A DNA stretch of 9,973 nt from Candidatus Rifleibacteriota bacterium (GTDB lineage: Bacteria; UBP17; UBA6191; JACPRK01). The translations under genes and the position numbers were made by a program. Below, in pieces: positions 1 to 7,166 of the stretch. Within the stretch, counting starts at the first letter, position 1, and every line of letters begins with the position of its first letter. The notes below the pieces were generated by a model. It did not search any database and was not told the origin of the DNA. It worked only from the letters and a program-made list of their open reading frames with translations. The DNA lies in NCBI GenBank assembly GCA_016213865.1, contig JACQZL010000399.1, forward strand, positions 1 to 9,973, given 5' to 3'.

Positions 1-37
1 ACGCTTCGGGGGGGTGCCAGGCCTCGCAGTCCGCGGC

Positions 38-691
38 TCACGGGAAGTTCTTGAAGCGGCCGTCGCGCAGCTTCGGGTCCACGGCCGGACACTGACTGAG
101 GAGCAGGCCCGGCCGGCCCAGGATCATCGGGCAGTAGATGGGCTTGGCCAGTTCCTCGTCGATCGTCTTCTTGCCGACCTTGCCTGCGAAAGTGAGCGTG
201 ACGACCCCCGCTTGCAGGTGCATGATGCCGCTCGAGCTCTTGAGCCGATTCGACGGGTCGACCCCCAGCTCCGTGCGGGTCATGAATCGGAACTTCAGGT
301 CGGTTGACAGGCCCAGCTCGCCGAGCCTCTCGACGATCTCCTGGTTGATGTGCAGGGGATTGGCCGCGTCGTCGGCCAGCGCCTCGGGCGTGACGGAGCC
401 GCCGGGGAGGTTGACGAGCTTGCCGTCGAATCGCGTGGGCGACTTCGGATCGATGCCGAAGGAATCCCACAGCTTGGTCAGATCGGTCGATTCGACGCGC
501 TGCATCACCTCGTCCATGAGACCCCTGACCTCCCGATTGAGGTCCGTGTTCTGGACGGCCCTGGTCGATTGCGAAAGCAGGAGCGAGATCGGGACGACGA
601 TCAGCGTGAGGATGACGGCGCTGATCAGCACCTCGAGCAGGGTCGTGGCGGTGCGGGCGGGGCGCCCGCGTCGGGACTGAGGATGCTTCAT
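38..691 (-). CDS. PilV/GspI-like minor pseudopilin
   Basis: A prepilin-like protein, probably a minor pseudopilin of a type IV pilus or type II secretion apparatus, processed by prepilin peptidase and held in the inner membrane until assembly. From the ATG at 691 it has 217 residues: a basic 15-residue leader, then the cleavage-type motif A15|TTLLEVL with Glu20 as the mature Glu5, then a hydrophobic helix (about 21-40, SAVILTLIVVPISLLL). The -1 residue is Ala rather than the usual Gly. The remaining ~175 residues are soluble with no domain I recognise; two Cys near the C-terminus could form a disulfide. It is the last gene of the minus-strand trio in the window. An in-frame ATG at 751 would add 20 Arg/Thr-rich residues and overlap the upstream gene by 38 bp. 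I prefer 691 because it gives a normal leader length and a 22-bp gap, though no clear Shine-Dalgarno precedes it. The PilV/GspI assignment rests on the N-terminal motif and gene order. Confidence 0.75.
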   Translation of the reverse strand: MKHPQSRRGRPARTATTLLEVLISAVILTLIVVPISLLLSQSTRAVQNTDLNREVRGLMDEVMQRVESTDLTKLWDSFGIDPKSPTRFDGKLVNLPGGSVTPEALADDAANPLHINQEIVERLGELGLSTDLKFRFMTRTELGVDPSNRLKSSSGIMHLQAGVVTLTFAGKVGKKTIDEELAKPIYCPMILGRPGLLLSQCPAVDPKLRDGRFKNFP

Positions 692-713
692 GGGGTGGTG
701 CCGGAGCCGTCGG

Positions 714-1592
714 TCAATGCTCCTCGTCTTTGTCCTCGTCCTTGTCGTCATAGGGCTTTCCCTTGTCGAACTTGACGAGGCCCAGGGGACGGACCCAATC
801 CAGCGGCAGCGAGTTGGGGATCGTCTTGATGGGACAGTTGAAAGTGACGAACGGGTCGTCCAGCATCTCGAGGTTCTTGAAGACGCCCGAGGGCGGGCCG
901 GCGTTGCGAATGGTCAACATGCAGGCATACTGGCTCTCGATGTGCGTGAGGTGCAGCAACCGAACCTGCGGGTGGCTTGCCATGGCCTTGTTGTCTATCT
1001 GCAGGGCCCCGCGTGGAAAGACCTTGACCCACACGGCGTGGTACGGCGAGAGCTGCATCGAGCAGGCCTGATCTCGCGTCAGAGGCTCGAAGACCAGGTC
1101 GCTCACCGGGCCGATCGAGCCGAGCCCTTCGCCGCCGAACTTCTTGCCGTTGCGCATCACGACCGCGCCCGTCTGAGGGGACGTCAGCTTATGACTGGTC
1201 CAGGTCATCTCGCGAGCGACGAGCGTCATCGTCTTCTTGCTCGTGTTCAGCTCGCGGTGGTGCAGCGCGAAAAACTGCAGCGTTCGGCCGTTGTCCTTGA
1301 GCCTGAGCGGGATGACCAGGTTGGCGATGTCGTCGTCCACGGTGACGCGGTCCAGGTCCTCGCGCAGGGCGTCCAGGACTTTCATGGCCTCCATCCGGGC
1401 CTGGGCGTGGTCGGAGACCTTGACCACCTGCAGGTTGCCCATCCGGAAGAACTGGATGGCGGTGCCGAAAACGAGGGCGGCCAAGGCGACTGCCAGCAGC
1501 ACTTCGACCAGCGTGACGCCGGCCCTCACGACTTGACCCACGGGGCTCGAGCGCACCGCGAGATTCCGGTTCCTACTTGGTCTTGTCGGCAT
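714..1592 (-). CDS. PilW/GspJ-like minor pseudopilin
   Basis: A 292-residue protein with a textbook type IV prepilin N-terminus. The leader of 25 residues ends in Gly, cleavage is predicted at G25|V26, and Glu30 is the mature Glu5 in VTLVEVLLAVALAALVFG, followed by a hydrophobic helix to about residue 46. The following segment (about 47-90, rich in Gln, Ala, Arg, Met) resembles the alpha-helical spine of PilW/GspJ proteins, where a longer globular domain follows. The C-terminus is strikingly acidic (DDKDEDKDEEH). The ATG overlaps the end of the upstream gene by 20 bp and has AGGAG 4 nt before it, so translation is probably coupled. By family, it would be a minor pseudopilin that primes or caps pilus or pseudopilus assembly. 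The choice between PilW and GspJ cannot be made from this window; the name reflects size, motif and position in the trio. Confidence 0.78.
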   Translation of the reverse strand: MPTRPSRNRNLAVRSSPVGQVVRAGVTLVEVLLAVALAALVFGTAIQFFRMGNLQVVKVSDHAQARMEAMKVLDALREDLDRVTVDDDIANLVIPLRLKDNGRTLQFFALHHRELNTSKKTMTLVAREMTWTSHKLTSPQTGAVVMRNGKKFGGEGLGSIGPVSDLVFEPLTRDQACSMQLSPYHAVWVKVFPRGALQIDNKAMASHPQVRLLHLTHIESQYACMLTIRNAGPPSGVFKNLEMLDDPFVTFNCPIKTIPNSLPLDWVRPLGLVKFDKGKPYDDKDEDKDEEH

Positions 1593-2991
1593 CCTTCTCC
1601 TGCAGGCGGTTGGGGTCCCACTTCATCGAGGCGACCCCGTAGGGATACAGCCTCGTGCCGACGGTCGACGGCATCTCGGAGTATACGACGTCGTCGAACA
1701 TCTTCTTGGGGTCGTAGTGGCTGGAGGTGGGGTTGCAGCTCTTGTCCGGGACCGGCTCGTCGCGCTCCTTGACGCCCTTGTCGGCAGGGAAGAGCTGGGC
1801 CAGATCGGAGGGCGAGAGCGAGGCGCCGCCCTGGTTCTGGAGGTTCATCGCCAGGTGATCGGCCATCATCTTCATCGCCATCTCCCACTCGGCCTTCTGG
1901 AAGAGCCGGTACGACCGGAACGCCTGCTTGCCCTTCATCCGGGCGTCGTAGCCCTCGTAGCCCATCGAAGACGAGATCTCCAGGAGGTAGGTCTTGTTCG
2001 TCCCGATGACGCTGTCGCGCATGAAATCGGCGGTGGCCTTGACCTCGGCGCCGCTGGCGATCTCCTCGCCCAGCTTCAGGTCGCCGACCAGATGGGCCAT
2101 GGCCAGCGAGGGATTGGCGCCGCACGCCTCGACCTTCTTGGCCGCGTCGCAACCGACTGCCTTGATCGCCGCCTCCCACTTCTGCTTGAACTCGCCCAGG
2201 CTGGGCTTGCCGCCGTTGGTCTTGACGTCGATGCAGGGGCTGTCGCCTTCCTTCAAGACCTTCTCGCCGCCGTCCAGGTCGCCCGACACGGTGCGGAAGA
2301 GCTTGAACACCTCGAACAGCTCGCCCATCGGGCGCTTCATGACCCACTTGTAGTACTTGACCACCGTCACCCCGTCGGAGAGCGTCTCGGTCTTGACCGG
2401 TTCGGGGACCTTCTGCCACTTCGGGTGCCAGCCGTCGATCCCCACGTGCTTGACCCAACCGTTGACGAAGCAGTTGGGGTCGTCGGCCGAGGTGTCCGCG
2501 CCGCTCTCCTTGTCGTGGAGGCCTTCCTTGTCGACACGCTCCCAGAACTCGCGCGCCTGGTCGTCCATGAGCTGCTTGGTGATCGACTGGTACTGCGCCG
2601 TGGCCGTATCCCGAACCGTCTTGGAAGGATCCACGATGGCCGCCTTCACGAAGACCTTGGGGGCCTGGTCGGCCGGCAGGTTGGCCAGCGGCGAGTCGCT
2701 GTCCTTCAATTCGGCGATCTTCACCTCCACGGGCTTCATGCTGCCCAGCGCCGTGTCGATCTCGACGTTTCGCTTGCCGTTGTTGATGAGCATCGCGGCC
2801 TCCTCGACCGCGGCCCGCGCCAGGTCCTGCGACTCGGCGACCAGCTTCTCGTGGTAGCCCGACCGGCCGAAGCTGGTGCTCATGGCCAGGGCGATGCCGC
2901 CCAGCACCACCAGAACGACCGCGATGAGGATCACGACCACGATCGAGCCCCGGTCAGCGCGGTAGCGGCAGTGCGACTTCCATTGGATCAT
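1573..2991 (-). CDS. Large PilX/GspK-like pseudopilin component
   Basis: A 472-residue protein anchored by one N-terminal hydrophobic helix (residues 16-37, SIVVVILIAVVLVVLGGIALAM) after a short basic leader ending in Gly15. Position 5 after the presumed cleavage is Val20, not Glu. Absence of Glu5 is typical of the GspK and PilX families, which sit at the tip of the pseudopilus. The helix is followed by a QDLARAAVEEA segment like that after the PilX N-terminus. The large remainder (about 60-472) has five Cys and no recognised domain, and is well above the usual PilX size. I chose the ATG at 2991 because GAGGAGG lies 5 nt upstream of it; an in-frame ATG at 3054 adds 21 polar residues and lacks such a site. 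It is the first gene of the minus-strand trio and its stop overlaps the next gene. Confidence in the coding region is high; the family name is moderate. Confidence 0.75.
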   Translation of the reverse strand: MIQWKSHCRYRADRGSIVVVILIAVVLVVLGGIALAMSTSFGRSGYHEKLVAESQDLARAAVEEAAMLINNGKRNVEIDTALGSMKPVEVKIAELKDSDSPLANLPADQAPKVFVKAAIVDPSKTVRDTATAQYQSITKQLMDDQAREFWERVDKEGLHDKESGADTSADDPNCFVNGWVKHVGIDGWHPKWQKVPEPVKTETLSDGVTVVKYYKWVMKRPMGELFEVFKLFRTVSGDLDGGEKVLKEGDSPCIDVKTNGGKPSLGEFKQKWEAAIKAVGCDAAKKVEACGANPSLAMAHLVGDLKLGEEIASGAEVKATADFMRDSVIGTNKTYLLEISSSMGYEGYDARMKGKQAFRSYRLFQKAEWEMAMKMMADHLAMNLQNQGGASLSPSDLAQLFPADKGVKERDEPVPDKSCNPTSSHYDPKKMFDDVVYSEMPSTVGTRLYPYGVASMKWDPNRLQEKDADKTK

Positions 2992-2996
2992 CTCGG

Positions 2997-3003
2997 CCTC
3001 CTC
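2997..3003 (-). promoter_or_regulatory. Shine-Dalgarno deciding the start of the PilX/GspK-like gene
   Basis: The minus strand reads GAGGAGG, 5 nt before the ATG at 2991-2989. This supports that start over the in-frame ATG 63 bp further upstream. Confidence 0.7.
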
Positions 3004-3073
3004 GGCATCCAGCCGGGCGCGGCCCGGCGTCAAGTCTCGACTCAAGGAGTACACCTGCCCGCCGGAAGTTAGA

Positions 3074-3096
3074 AGTCCAGTGTGCTAGCCTGGACT
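3074..3096. promoter_or_regulatory. Dyad with -10-like element in the divergent promoter region
   Basis: AGTCCAG (3074-3080) and CTGGACT (3090-3096) are a perfect 7-bp inverted repeat around a 9-nt loop. The loop holds TG-C-TAGCCT (3083-3091), an extended -10-like element fitting TANNNT, 8 nt before the ATG at 3100. The only non-coding DNA between the divergent pseudopilin genes and the plus-strand operon is here (about 2992-3099), so both promoters should be in it. No convincing -35 is visible on either strand. The dyad could be an operator or chance. Confidence 0.35.
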
Positions 3097-3099
3097 GCG

Positions 3100-4620
3100 A
3101 TGTCCTGGTTTGCCCTGCCCGGAAGGCGCGCCCTCCCGCTCCTGATTGCGGCTGTCCTGGCCTTGCGGGGGGCCGCGGTCGCCCAGGACGTGCCTCGTCT
3201 TCCCGCGGCGGTGCTGGCCGAGAAGGCCGTGCAGCTCGACTACGGCACGGCCGGTGGACCTACCGTGCTGGCGCAGCTCGAGGGCTTCGCTCTGGTTCCG
3301 GGCCAGTCGCTCGACTTGACCCTGCGGACGAGCCAGCCGACGCAGCTCCGCCTCTACCTCATCCCGGAGCTCGGGGAGTCCCGCTTCCGCTACGTCGTTC
3401 TTGGGAAGGGTCAGAAGGAGCTCCGGCTTCGATTGCCCTATGAGGCCTTCGATCCGGACCCCCAGGTCGCACGGGGCCAGGTGCCGAAAGGCGGCGCGCT
3501 GCTGATCCTGGATGTGCCGGGCTTCATGCGGCGCGCTCTGGCCAACGTCCTGACTGTCGGGCCTTGCAGGCTCGCGACCGGGCCCGCCGAGCTGCCGGAC
3601 GACCAGGTCCCGCCGCCGGCGGAGTCGACCCGGGACCCGCGATTCGACCGGATCCTGGGCGGTTGGCTCGGGAAGGCCGCGGGCGGGCGACTCGGCATGC
3701 CCAACGAAGGGAAGCCCGGTCCGTTCCTCGAACAGCTCCCCGCGTTGACGAAGGGGTTGCCTCGCGACTCCTGGGGTTTCGGTCCCGATGACGACACCTC
3801 GCTGGCGGTGCTGAACCTCCTGGAGCTCACCCGCAAGAAAGGCCGCCTCGAGCCTGGCGATCTGATGGCCGCCTGGCAGGCTCGCCTCGCGACCGAGTAC
3901 CTCTGGAAGACCGAACGACGATCGCTCCTGGAGCTGGCCCGAGGAGTGCCGCCGCTCGAGTGCGGACGGGGGCCGCTGGCCGGCTCGATCTGCGCGCGGA
4001 TCCGCGCGGACGTCTGGGGCCTCGTGTCGCCCGGAGCTCCGGACCACGCAGTCTCCCTCGTCATGAAGGATGCGCCGCTCTCGAACAGCGGCGACGGCGC
4101 CGAATCGGCTCGTTTCATCGCCGTCGCAACCAGCCTGGCGTTCTCTGCCCGGGCGCCCCGCGAGCTCCTGGAGAAGGCGCTGGAGCGACTCGGAGCTCCG
4201 GCCGGCGCTCATACCCGGGTCCTGCGCAGGTGTCTGGAGGCCCACCGACAGGGGAAGAAGCTGGAGGACGCCCGCGCCGAGCTGGAGCGATCGACCTTTG
4301 CGCCGATCGCGGCCCGGGACGCGACCAACGCCTGGGCCTACGCCTTGCCCAACGACGGGCTCGTTGCCTTGGCGCTGCTCTACTGGGAAGGGGACTTCGC
4401 CCGGAGCGTCGCCCTGGCAGCCGCCCTCGGGTGGGACTCCGACTGCAACGCGGCCACCGTGGGTCTGCTCCTCGGCGTGATGAAGGGCGCCGCGGGCATC
4501 CCCGGGGCCTTCACGGAGGCGCTGCACGACCGACTGCGCGTGGCCATCCCGGGCCGCGAGCACTGGAGCATCCTGAAGCTGGCTCATCTCACGCTGCAGG
4601 CCTCGAAGGAGGGCCGATGA
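3100..4620 (+). CDS. Exported ADP-ribosylglycohydrolase family protein
   Basis: A 506-residue protein of the ADP-ribosylglycohydrolase (ADPRH/DraG-type) fold, enzymes that use two Mg2+ ions to remove ADP-ribose from proteins or small molecules. An N-terminal signal peptide is visible (RR, then LPLLIAAVLALRGAAVAQ, cleavage near residue 29), so it is probably periplasmic. About 30-175 is a beta-rich domain I do not recognise. The catalytic domain runs from about 183 (FDRILGGWLGKAAGGRLG) to the end. Metal-binding motifs are D230-D-D-T233 and, at the C-terminus, D446-S-D448-C with the typical NAATVGLLLGVMKGAAG helix. The classical motifs are TDDT and DxDT, so this belongs to a variant subgroup; the substrate is unknown. 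The ATG at 3100 lacks a Shine-Dalgarno; an in-frame GTG at 3082 is an alternative adding 6 residues. Its stop overlaps the Rieske start, so the two are co-transcribed. Why it sits in a bc-complex operon is not evident. Confidence 0.85.
   Translation: MSWFALPGRRALPLLIAAVLALRGAAVAQDVPRLPAAVLAEKAVQLDYGTAGGPTVLAQLEGFALVPGQSLDLTLRTSQPTQLRLYLIPELGESRFRYVVLGKGQKELRLRLPYEAFDPDPQVARGQVPKGGALLILDVPGFMRRALANVLTVGPCRLATGPAELPDDQVPPPAESTRDPRFDRILGGWLGKAAGGRLGMPNEGKPGPFLEQLPALTKGLPRDSWGFGPDDDTSLAVLNLLELTRKKGRLEPGDLMAAWQARLATEYLWKTERRSLLELARGVPPLECGRGPLAGSICARIRADVWGLVSPGAPDHAVSLVMKDAPLSNSGDGAESARFIAVATSLAFSARAPRELLEKALERLGAPAGAHTRVLRRCLEAHRQGKKLEDARAELERSTFAPIAARDATNAWAYALPNDGLVALALLYWEGDFARSVALAAALGWDSDCNAATVGLLLGVMKGAAGIPGAFTEALHDRLRVAIPGREHWSILKLAHLTLQASKEGR
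4607..4612 (+). promoter_or_regulatory. Shine-Dalgarno of the Rieske gene, inside the preceding gene
   Basis: AGGAGG lies 4 nt before the ATG at 4617. The start codon shares bases with the previous stop (ATGA), so translation of the two genes is probably coupled. Confidence 0.75.
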
Positions 4621-5156
4621 CGCGGAGAGACGGTCCGGACGAGATGCCCCCGACTCCCGAGCCCTGCGGCCCCCGCTCGCCCGCCGGTTCCCGTCGCTGG
4701 CTCCTCTCGCGTGCAGTGGCCGCGCTCTCCGCGGCCGTGGCGGCGGTCCTTGGAGTGCCGGCCGTGCGCTACCTCCTGACGCCGCTGGGGTTCGAGGACT
4801 CGAGCAACACCTGGCTCGTCGTCTGCCGGTCGGACCAGGTACCCGCGGGGCCGTTCGTCCTGGCCAAGTACGACCGACCCGCCCGTGGCTTCGCCGGCGG
4901 CACTCAGCCCGGCCTGGTCTGGTTGCAGCGCCGCGATACGGGGATCTTCGCCATCTCGGCGGCCTGCACGCACCTGGGCTGTACCGTGACGTGGGACGCC
5001 AAGCAGAACAAGATGCTCTGCCCGTGTCACGGCGGCGAGTACGACAAGGACGGCTCGGTGCTGGCCGGACCCTCGCGGCGCCCGCTCGCGGTCCTGCCGG
5101 TCCGCGAGAAGGACGGGCTCGTCTCCATCAAGCCCACGGCCAAGCGCGCAGGTTGA
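4617..5156 (+). CDS. Rieske [2Fe-2S] protein of a cytochrome bc/b6f-type complex
   Basis: A 179-residue Rieske iron-sulfur subunit that takes one electron from quinol at the Qo site of cytochrome b and passes it to a c-type haem. The cluster motifs are C117-T-H119-L-G-C122 and C135-P-C137-H138-G-G140. Ligands are C117, H119, C135 and H138, and C122-C137 would form the stabilising disulfide; the last motif residue is Gly where Ser is common. N-terminal SRRWLL (25-30) followed by a hydrophobic stretch (about 31-48) fits a Tat-type uncleaved signal anchor, as in other bacterial Rieske subunits, placing the cluster on the periplasmic side. The C-terminus has the expected GPSRRPL segment after the second motif. 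It overlaps the upstream glycohydrolase gene by 4 bp and is followed after 12 bp by its cytochrome b partner. The identity is firm; the exact complex type is judged from the partner. Confidence 0.95.
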   Translation: MTRRDGPDEMPPTPEPCGPRSPAGSRRWLLSRAVAALSAAVAAVLGVPAVRYLLTPLGFEDSSNTWLVVCRSDQVPAGPFVLAKYDRPARGFAGGTQPGLVWLQRRDTGIFAISAACTHLGCTVTWDAKQNKMLCPCHGGEYDKDGSVLAGPSRRPLAVLPVREKDGLVSIKPTAKRAG

Positions 5157-5168
5157 ACCACCCGGCCC

Positions 5169-6818
5169 ATGGACGATCGGACTGACGACAGCGGCGCTCG
5201 AACGCCGGCGACCCCGGAGGCTCCGGGCGCTCGCGACGCCGCCCGGCAGAACGCCTCTCAGGGTGGACGGAACCCGGGTCAGCCCGGTCTCTCGCTGACG
5301 TGGCTCGACTGGATCGGGCCGGTGCTGTTGGCCCTGGTGGTCGCTCAGATGGCCACCGGGACGCTCCTCTCGCTCCACTACCGCGCGGTCCCGGAGGCGG
5401 CCTGGGAGAGCGTCGAGTACCTCGAGAAGTCGGCTGGTTGCGGCAGGCTCATCCGCGCGTTCCACTCCTGGGGTGCCACCGCGATGGTGGTCGCGCTCTC
5501 GCTCCACATGGCCCGCGTCTTCTTGCTGGGTACGTTCCGCCGGCCACGCCACTTTTGCTGGTTCAGTGGGGCGCTGCTCTGGCCGGTCATCTTGATCACG
5601 AGCTTCACCGGCTACCTCTTGCCCTGGAACGCCAAGGGTTTCTACGCCGCTCAGGTCGCCTCCAACATGATCGCCTCGACGCCGGTCGTGGGTGAACCCC
5701 TCCAACTCCTGCTGATGGGCGACGACAGCCTGGGTGCTCTGGCCTTGACGCGCTTTCATGCGGTCCACGTCACCCTCTTTCCGTTCGCCCTGGGGCTCGG
5801 GCTGCTCTGGCACCTGTGGCTGGCGAGCAGCACGGGAGTGAGGACGCGCAGGGACCTGGTGGCCGCGCTCCTGGCGCTCGTTGCCTTGCTGGGGCTGGCG
5901 GCCTGGTGGCCCGCGCCGCTCGAGATGCGCGCCGCGGAGGCTCCCGCCGGCTATGTCCCGAGGCCCGAGTGGTACTTCCTGCCGCTCTTCCAGCTCCTGC
6001 ACTATTTGCCGGGAGACTGGATCGTCCTGGGGACGATCGTGATCCCCGCCGTCCTGCTGGGCGCACTCCTGTTCTGGCCCTGGCTCGAGCGCTCGCCGTC
6101 GCACCGGCCATCCGAACGCAAGTGGACGCTCGGGGGCGCGGCTGCTCTCGTCTACGCGGGCTTCGTGCTGGTTGTCCTGGGCAGCCTCGAGTCGGAGGCG
6201 CCTCCGCCGCCCCCGCCCCCGGTTTCCGTCGCCGACAAGCAGACGGGCCCGCCGGTCGTCGGCCGTCAGAGCGAAGGGCACCGGCTCTTCGTGGCCCTCG
6301 GCTGCGCGTTCTGCCACGAAAAGGGCGGAGCACCCGACATCTCGCTCCTGGGCAGCAAGATCGAGAGAGACTGGACTCGCGATTACCTGCTGGCCCCGCG
6401 CCGGCTCCGCTGGGAGCGCCAGGACCAGCGGCCCCTTCTGCGCATGCCGGACTACAAGCTGACCGTCCAGGAGGCGGCCGACCTGGCCGAGATGCTCGAG
6501 TGGCGGCGCGACTCGAGCCGCTTCCCGGCCCTCCCTCCCGGGCCGGTCGCCCCTCGCGCCATCGCCCAGGGGGCCAAGCTCTTCGCAGAACGGCGCTGCC
6601 CGGAGTGCCACGTCTACCAGGGGAAGGGCGGGCGCATCGGGCCGGACCTCACGGACGTGGCGCACCGGCTGAAGGCCGAGTACCTCCAGGTCTTCCTGAC
6701 CGAGCCTTCCCGCTTTGCGCGCGACAACCCGATGACCCACCTGCGACTCGCGGCCGAGGACGCCCTGGCCCTGACCCGCTTCCTGACCAAGGAGAAGGGC
6801 GACAAATCGCGGCGTTGA
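5169..6818 (+). CDS. Cytochrome b6/subunit IV-like protein fused to di-haem cytochrome c
   Basis: A single 549-residue polypeptide that appears to combine the membrane and cytochrome c parts of a quinol oxidoreductase. After a polar 40-residue N-terminus, the b6-like part (45-222) has four membrane helices with haem-ligand pairs H99/H113 (14 apart) and H200/H215 (15 apart); 15 is the b6-type spacing. A subunit IV-like part (228-340) has three helices and the Qo-site motif P266-E-W-Y269. A run of seven prolines (345-351) links to two cytochrome c domains: C379-A-F-C-H383 with likely distal Met426, and C477-P-E-C-H481 with likely Met522. By eye, Trp48 occupies the place of the b6 Cys35 that binds haem c(n), so that haem is probably absent. 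It follows the Rieske gene by 12 bp, without a strong Shine-Dalgarno. Electrons would pass from quinol through Rieske to the attached haems c, then to an acceptor not in this window. Confidence 0.93.
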   Translation: MDDRTDDSGARTPATPEAPGARDAARQNASQGGRNPGQPGLSLTWLDWIGPVLLALVVAQMATGTLLSLHYRAVPEAAWESVEYLEKSAGCGRLIRAFHSWGATAMVVALSLHMARVFLLGTFRRPRHFCWFSGALLWPVILITSFTGYLLPWNAKGFYAAQVASNMIASTPVVGEPLQLLLMGDDSLGALALTRFHAVHVTLFPFALGLGLLWHLWLASSTGVRTRRDLVAALLALVALLGLAAWWPAPLEMRAAEAPAGYVPRPEWYFLPLFQLLHYLPGDWIVLGTIVIPAVLLGALLFWPWLERSPSHRPSERKWTLGGAAALVYAGFVLVVLGSLESEAPPPPPPPVSVADKQTGPPVVGRQSEGHRLFVALGCAFCHEKGGAPDISLLGSKIERDWTRDYLLAPRRLRWERQDQRPLLRMPDYKLTVQEAADLAEMLEWRRDSSRFPALPPGPVAPRAIAQGAKLFAERRCPECHVYQGKGGRIGPDLTDVAHRLKAEYLQVFLTEPSRFARDNPMTHLRLAAEDALALTRFLTKEKGDKSRR

Positions 6819-6878
6819 CGCGGCTGGAGCGATGCAGACAGATGGGAAGCCGCATCACTGGGAAGGCACGAGGAGACC

Positions 6879-6979
6879 AAACCACGAAGGCACGAAGGAC
6901 ACGAAGAGCGGCACAAAGGGCCTCCTTCGATCACGCTTCTCTCCGTGCAGTCCTTTGGGCTTTCGGGTCTTAGTGGTTC
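6879..6979. repeat. Degenerate CACGAAG-type intergenic inverted repeat
   Basis: The left arm contains three near-tandem CACGAAG units (6882-6906) starting AACCACGAAGG. The right arm, read on the minus strand from 6978, starts AACCACTAAGACCCGAAAG and matches the left at 15 of 19 positions. The inner portion matches poorly. Similar ACCACGAAGG/CACGAAGGAC intergenic repeats are familiar to me from many GC-rich genomes; their function is unknown. It lies just downstream of the cytochrome operon and could form a long imperfect hairpin in its 3' region. Confidence 0.6.
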
Positions 6980-7040
6980 AAGGGTCCGTGGATTCGCCCG
7001 TGAGTGAGCATCGCTCCCCGCCGTGGAGGCGATACGGAGG

Positions 7041-7069
7041 TTGACTGGCGTTCGGCTCGGCCTGTATCA
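7041..7069 (+). promoter_or_regulatory. Candidate promoter upstream of the broken tRNA-Cys
   Basis: TTGACT (7041-7046) is followed after 17 bp by GTATCA (7064-7069), or after 18 bp by TATCAG. The -35 is good and the -10 weak. It lies about 100 bp before the tRNA half, which would imply a leader. The -10 sits inside the perfect dyad CGGCCTG-TAT-CAGGCCG (7058-7074). Confidence 0.35.
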
Positions 7070-7145
7070 GGCCGGACGCGTCCAGGCCCCTCTGGTTGCA
7101 GGGCACATCGGGGCGTCCGGCGGCCGCGCCAGGCACCGCGGCCGC
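7058..7145. other. Cluster of perfect GC-rich inverted repeats
   Basis: Three perfect inverted repeats follow each other: CGGCCTG/CAGGCCG (7058-7064, 7068-7074, 3-nt loop); GCCGGACGC/GCGTCCGGC (7071-7079, 7113-7121); and GCGGCCGCG/CGCGGCCGC (7120-7128, 7137-7145, 8-nt loop). Neighbouring arms share 2 to 4 bases, so adjacent stems partly exclude one another. There is also the palindrome GGACGCGTCC (7074-7083). The last stem ends 21 bp before the tRNA half. It could be a structured leader, a terminator-like barrier or a protein-binding region; there is no U-tract. No gene is visible between 6819 and 7166 apart from this and the CACGAAG repeat. Confidence 0.45.
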
Positions 7146-7166
7146 ACTGGATTTCAGACTGAGGAC

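Noticed and set aside
1717..3072. 451-codon open frame on the plus strand
   Set aside because: It is antisense to the large pseudopilin gene, which has a membrane helix and a proper ribosome binding site. The plus-strand translation is Leu/Val/Arg/His-biased and featureless.
4435..4446. Loss of an ADP-ribosylglycohydrolase metal ligand (DSDC instead of DxDT)
   Set aside because: The surrounding helix is intact and, as far as I recall, DxDC with NAATVG occurs in a subgroup of the family together with DDDT, so I treat it as subgroup variation, not inactivation.
4584..6740. 718-codon open frame on the minus strand
   Set aside because: It lies wholly opposite the Rieske and cytochrome b-c genes, which have all their cofactor motifs. 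Its translation is rich in Arg, Gly and Gln with no domain, as expected of an antisense shadow in GC-rich DNA.
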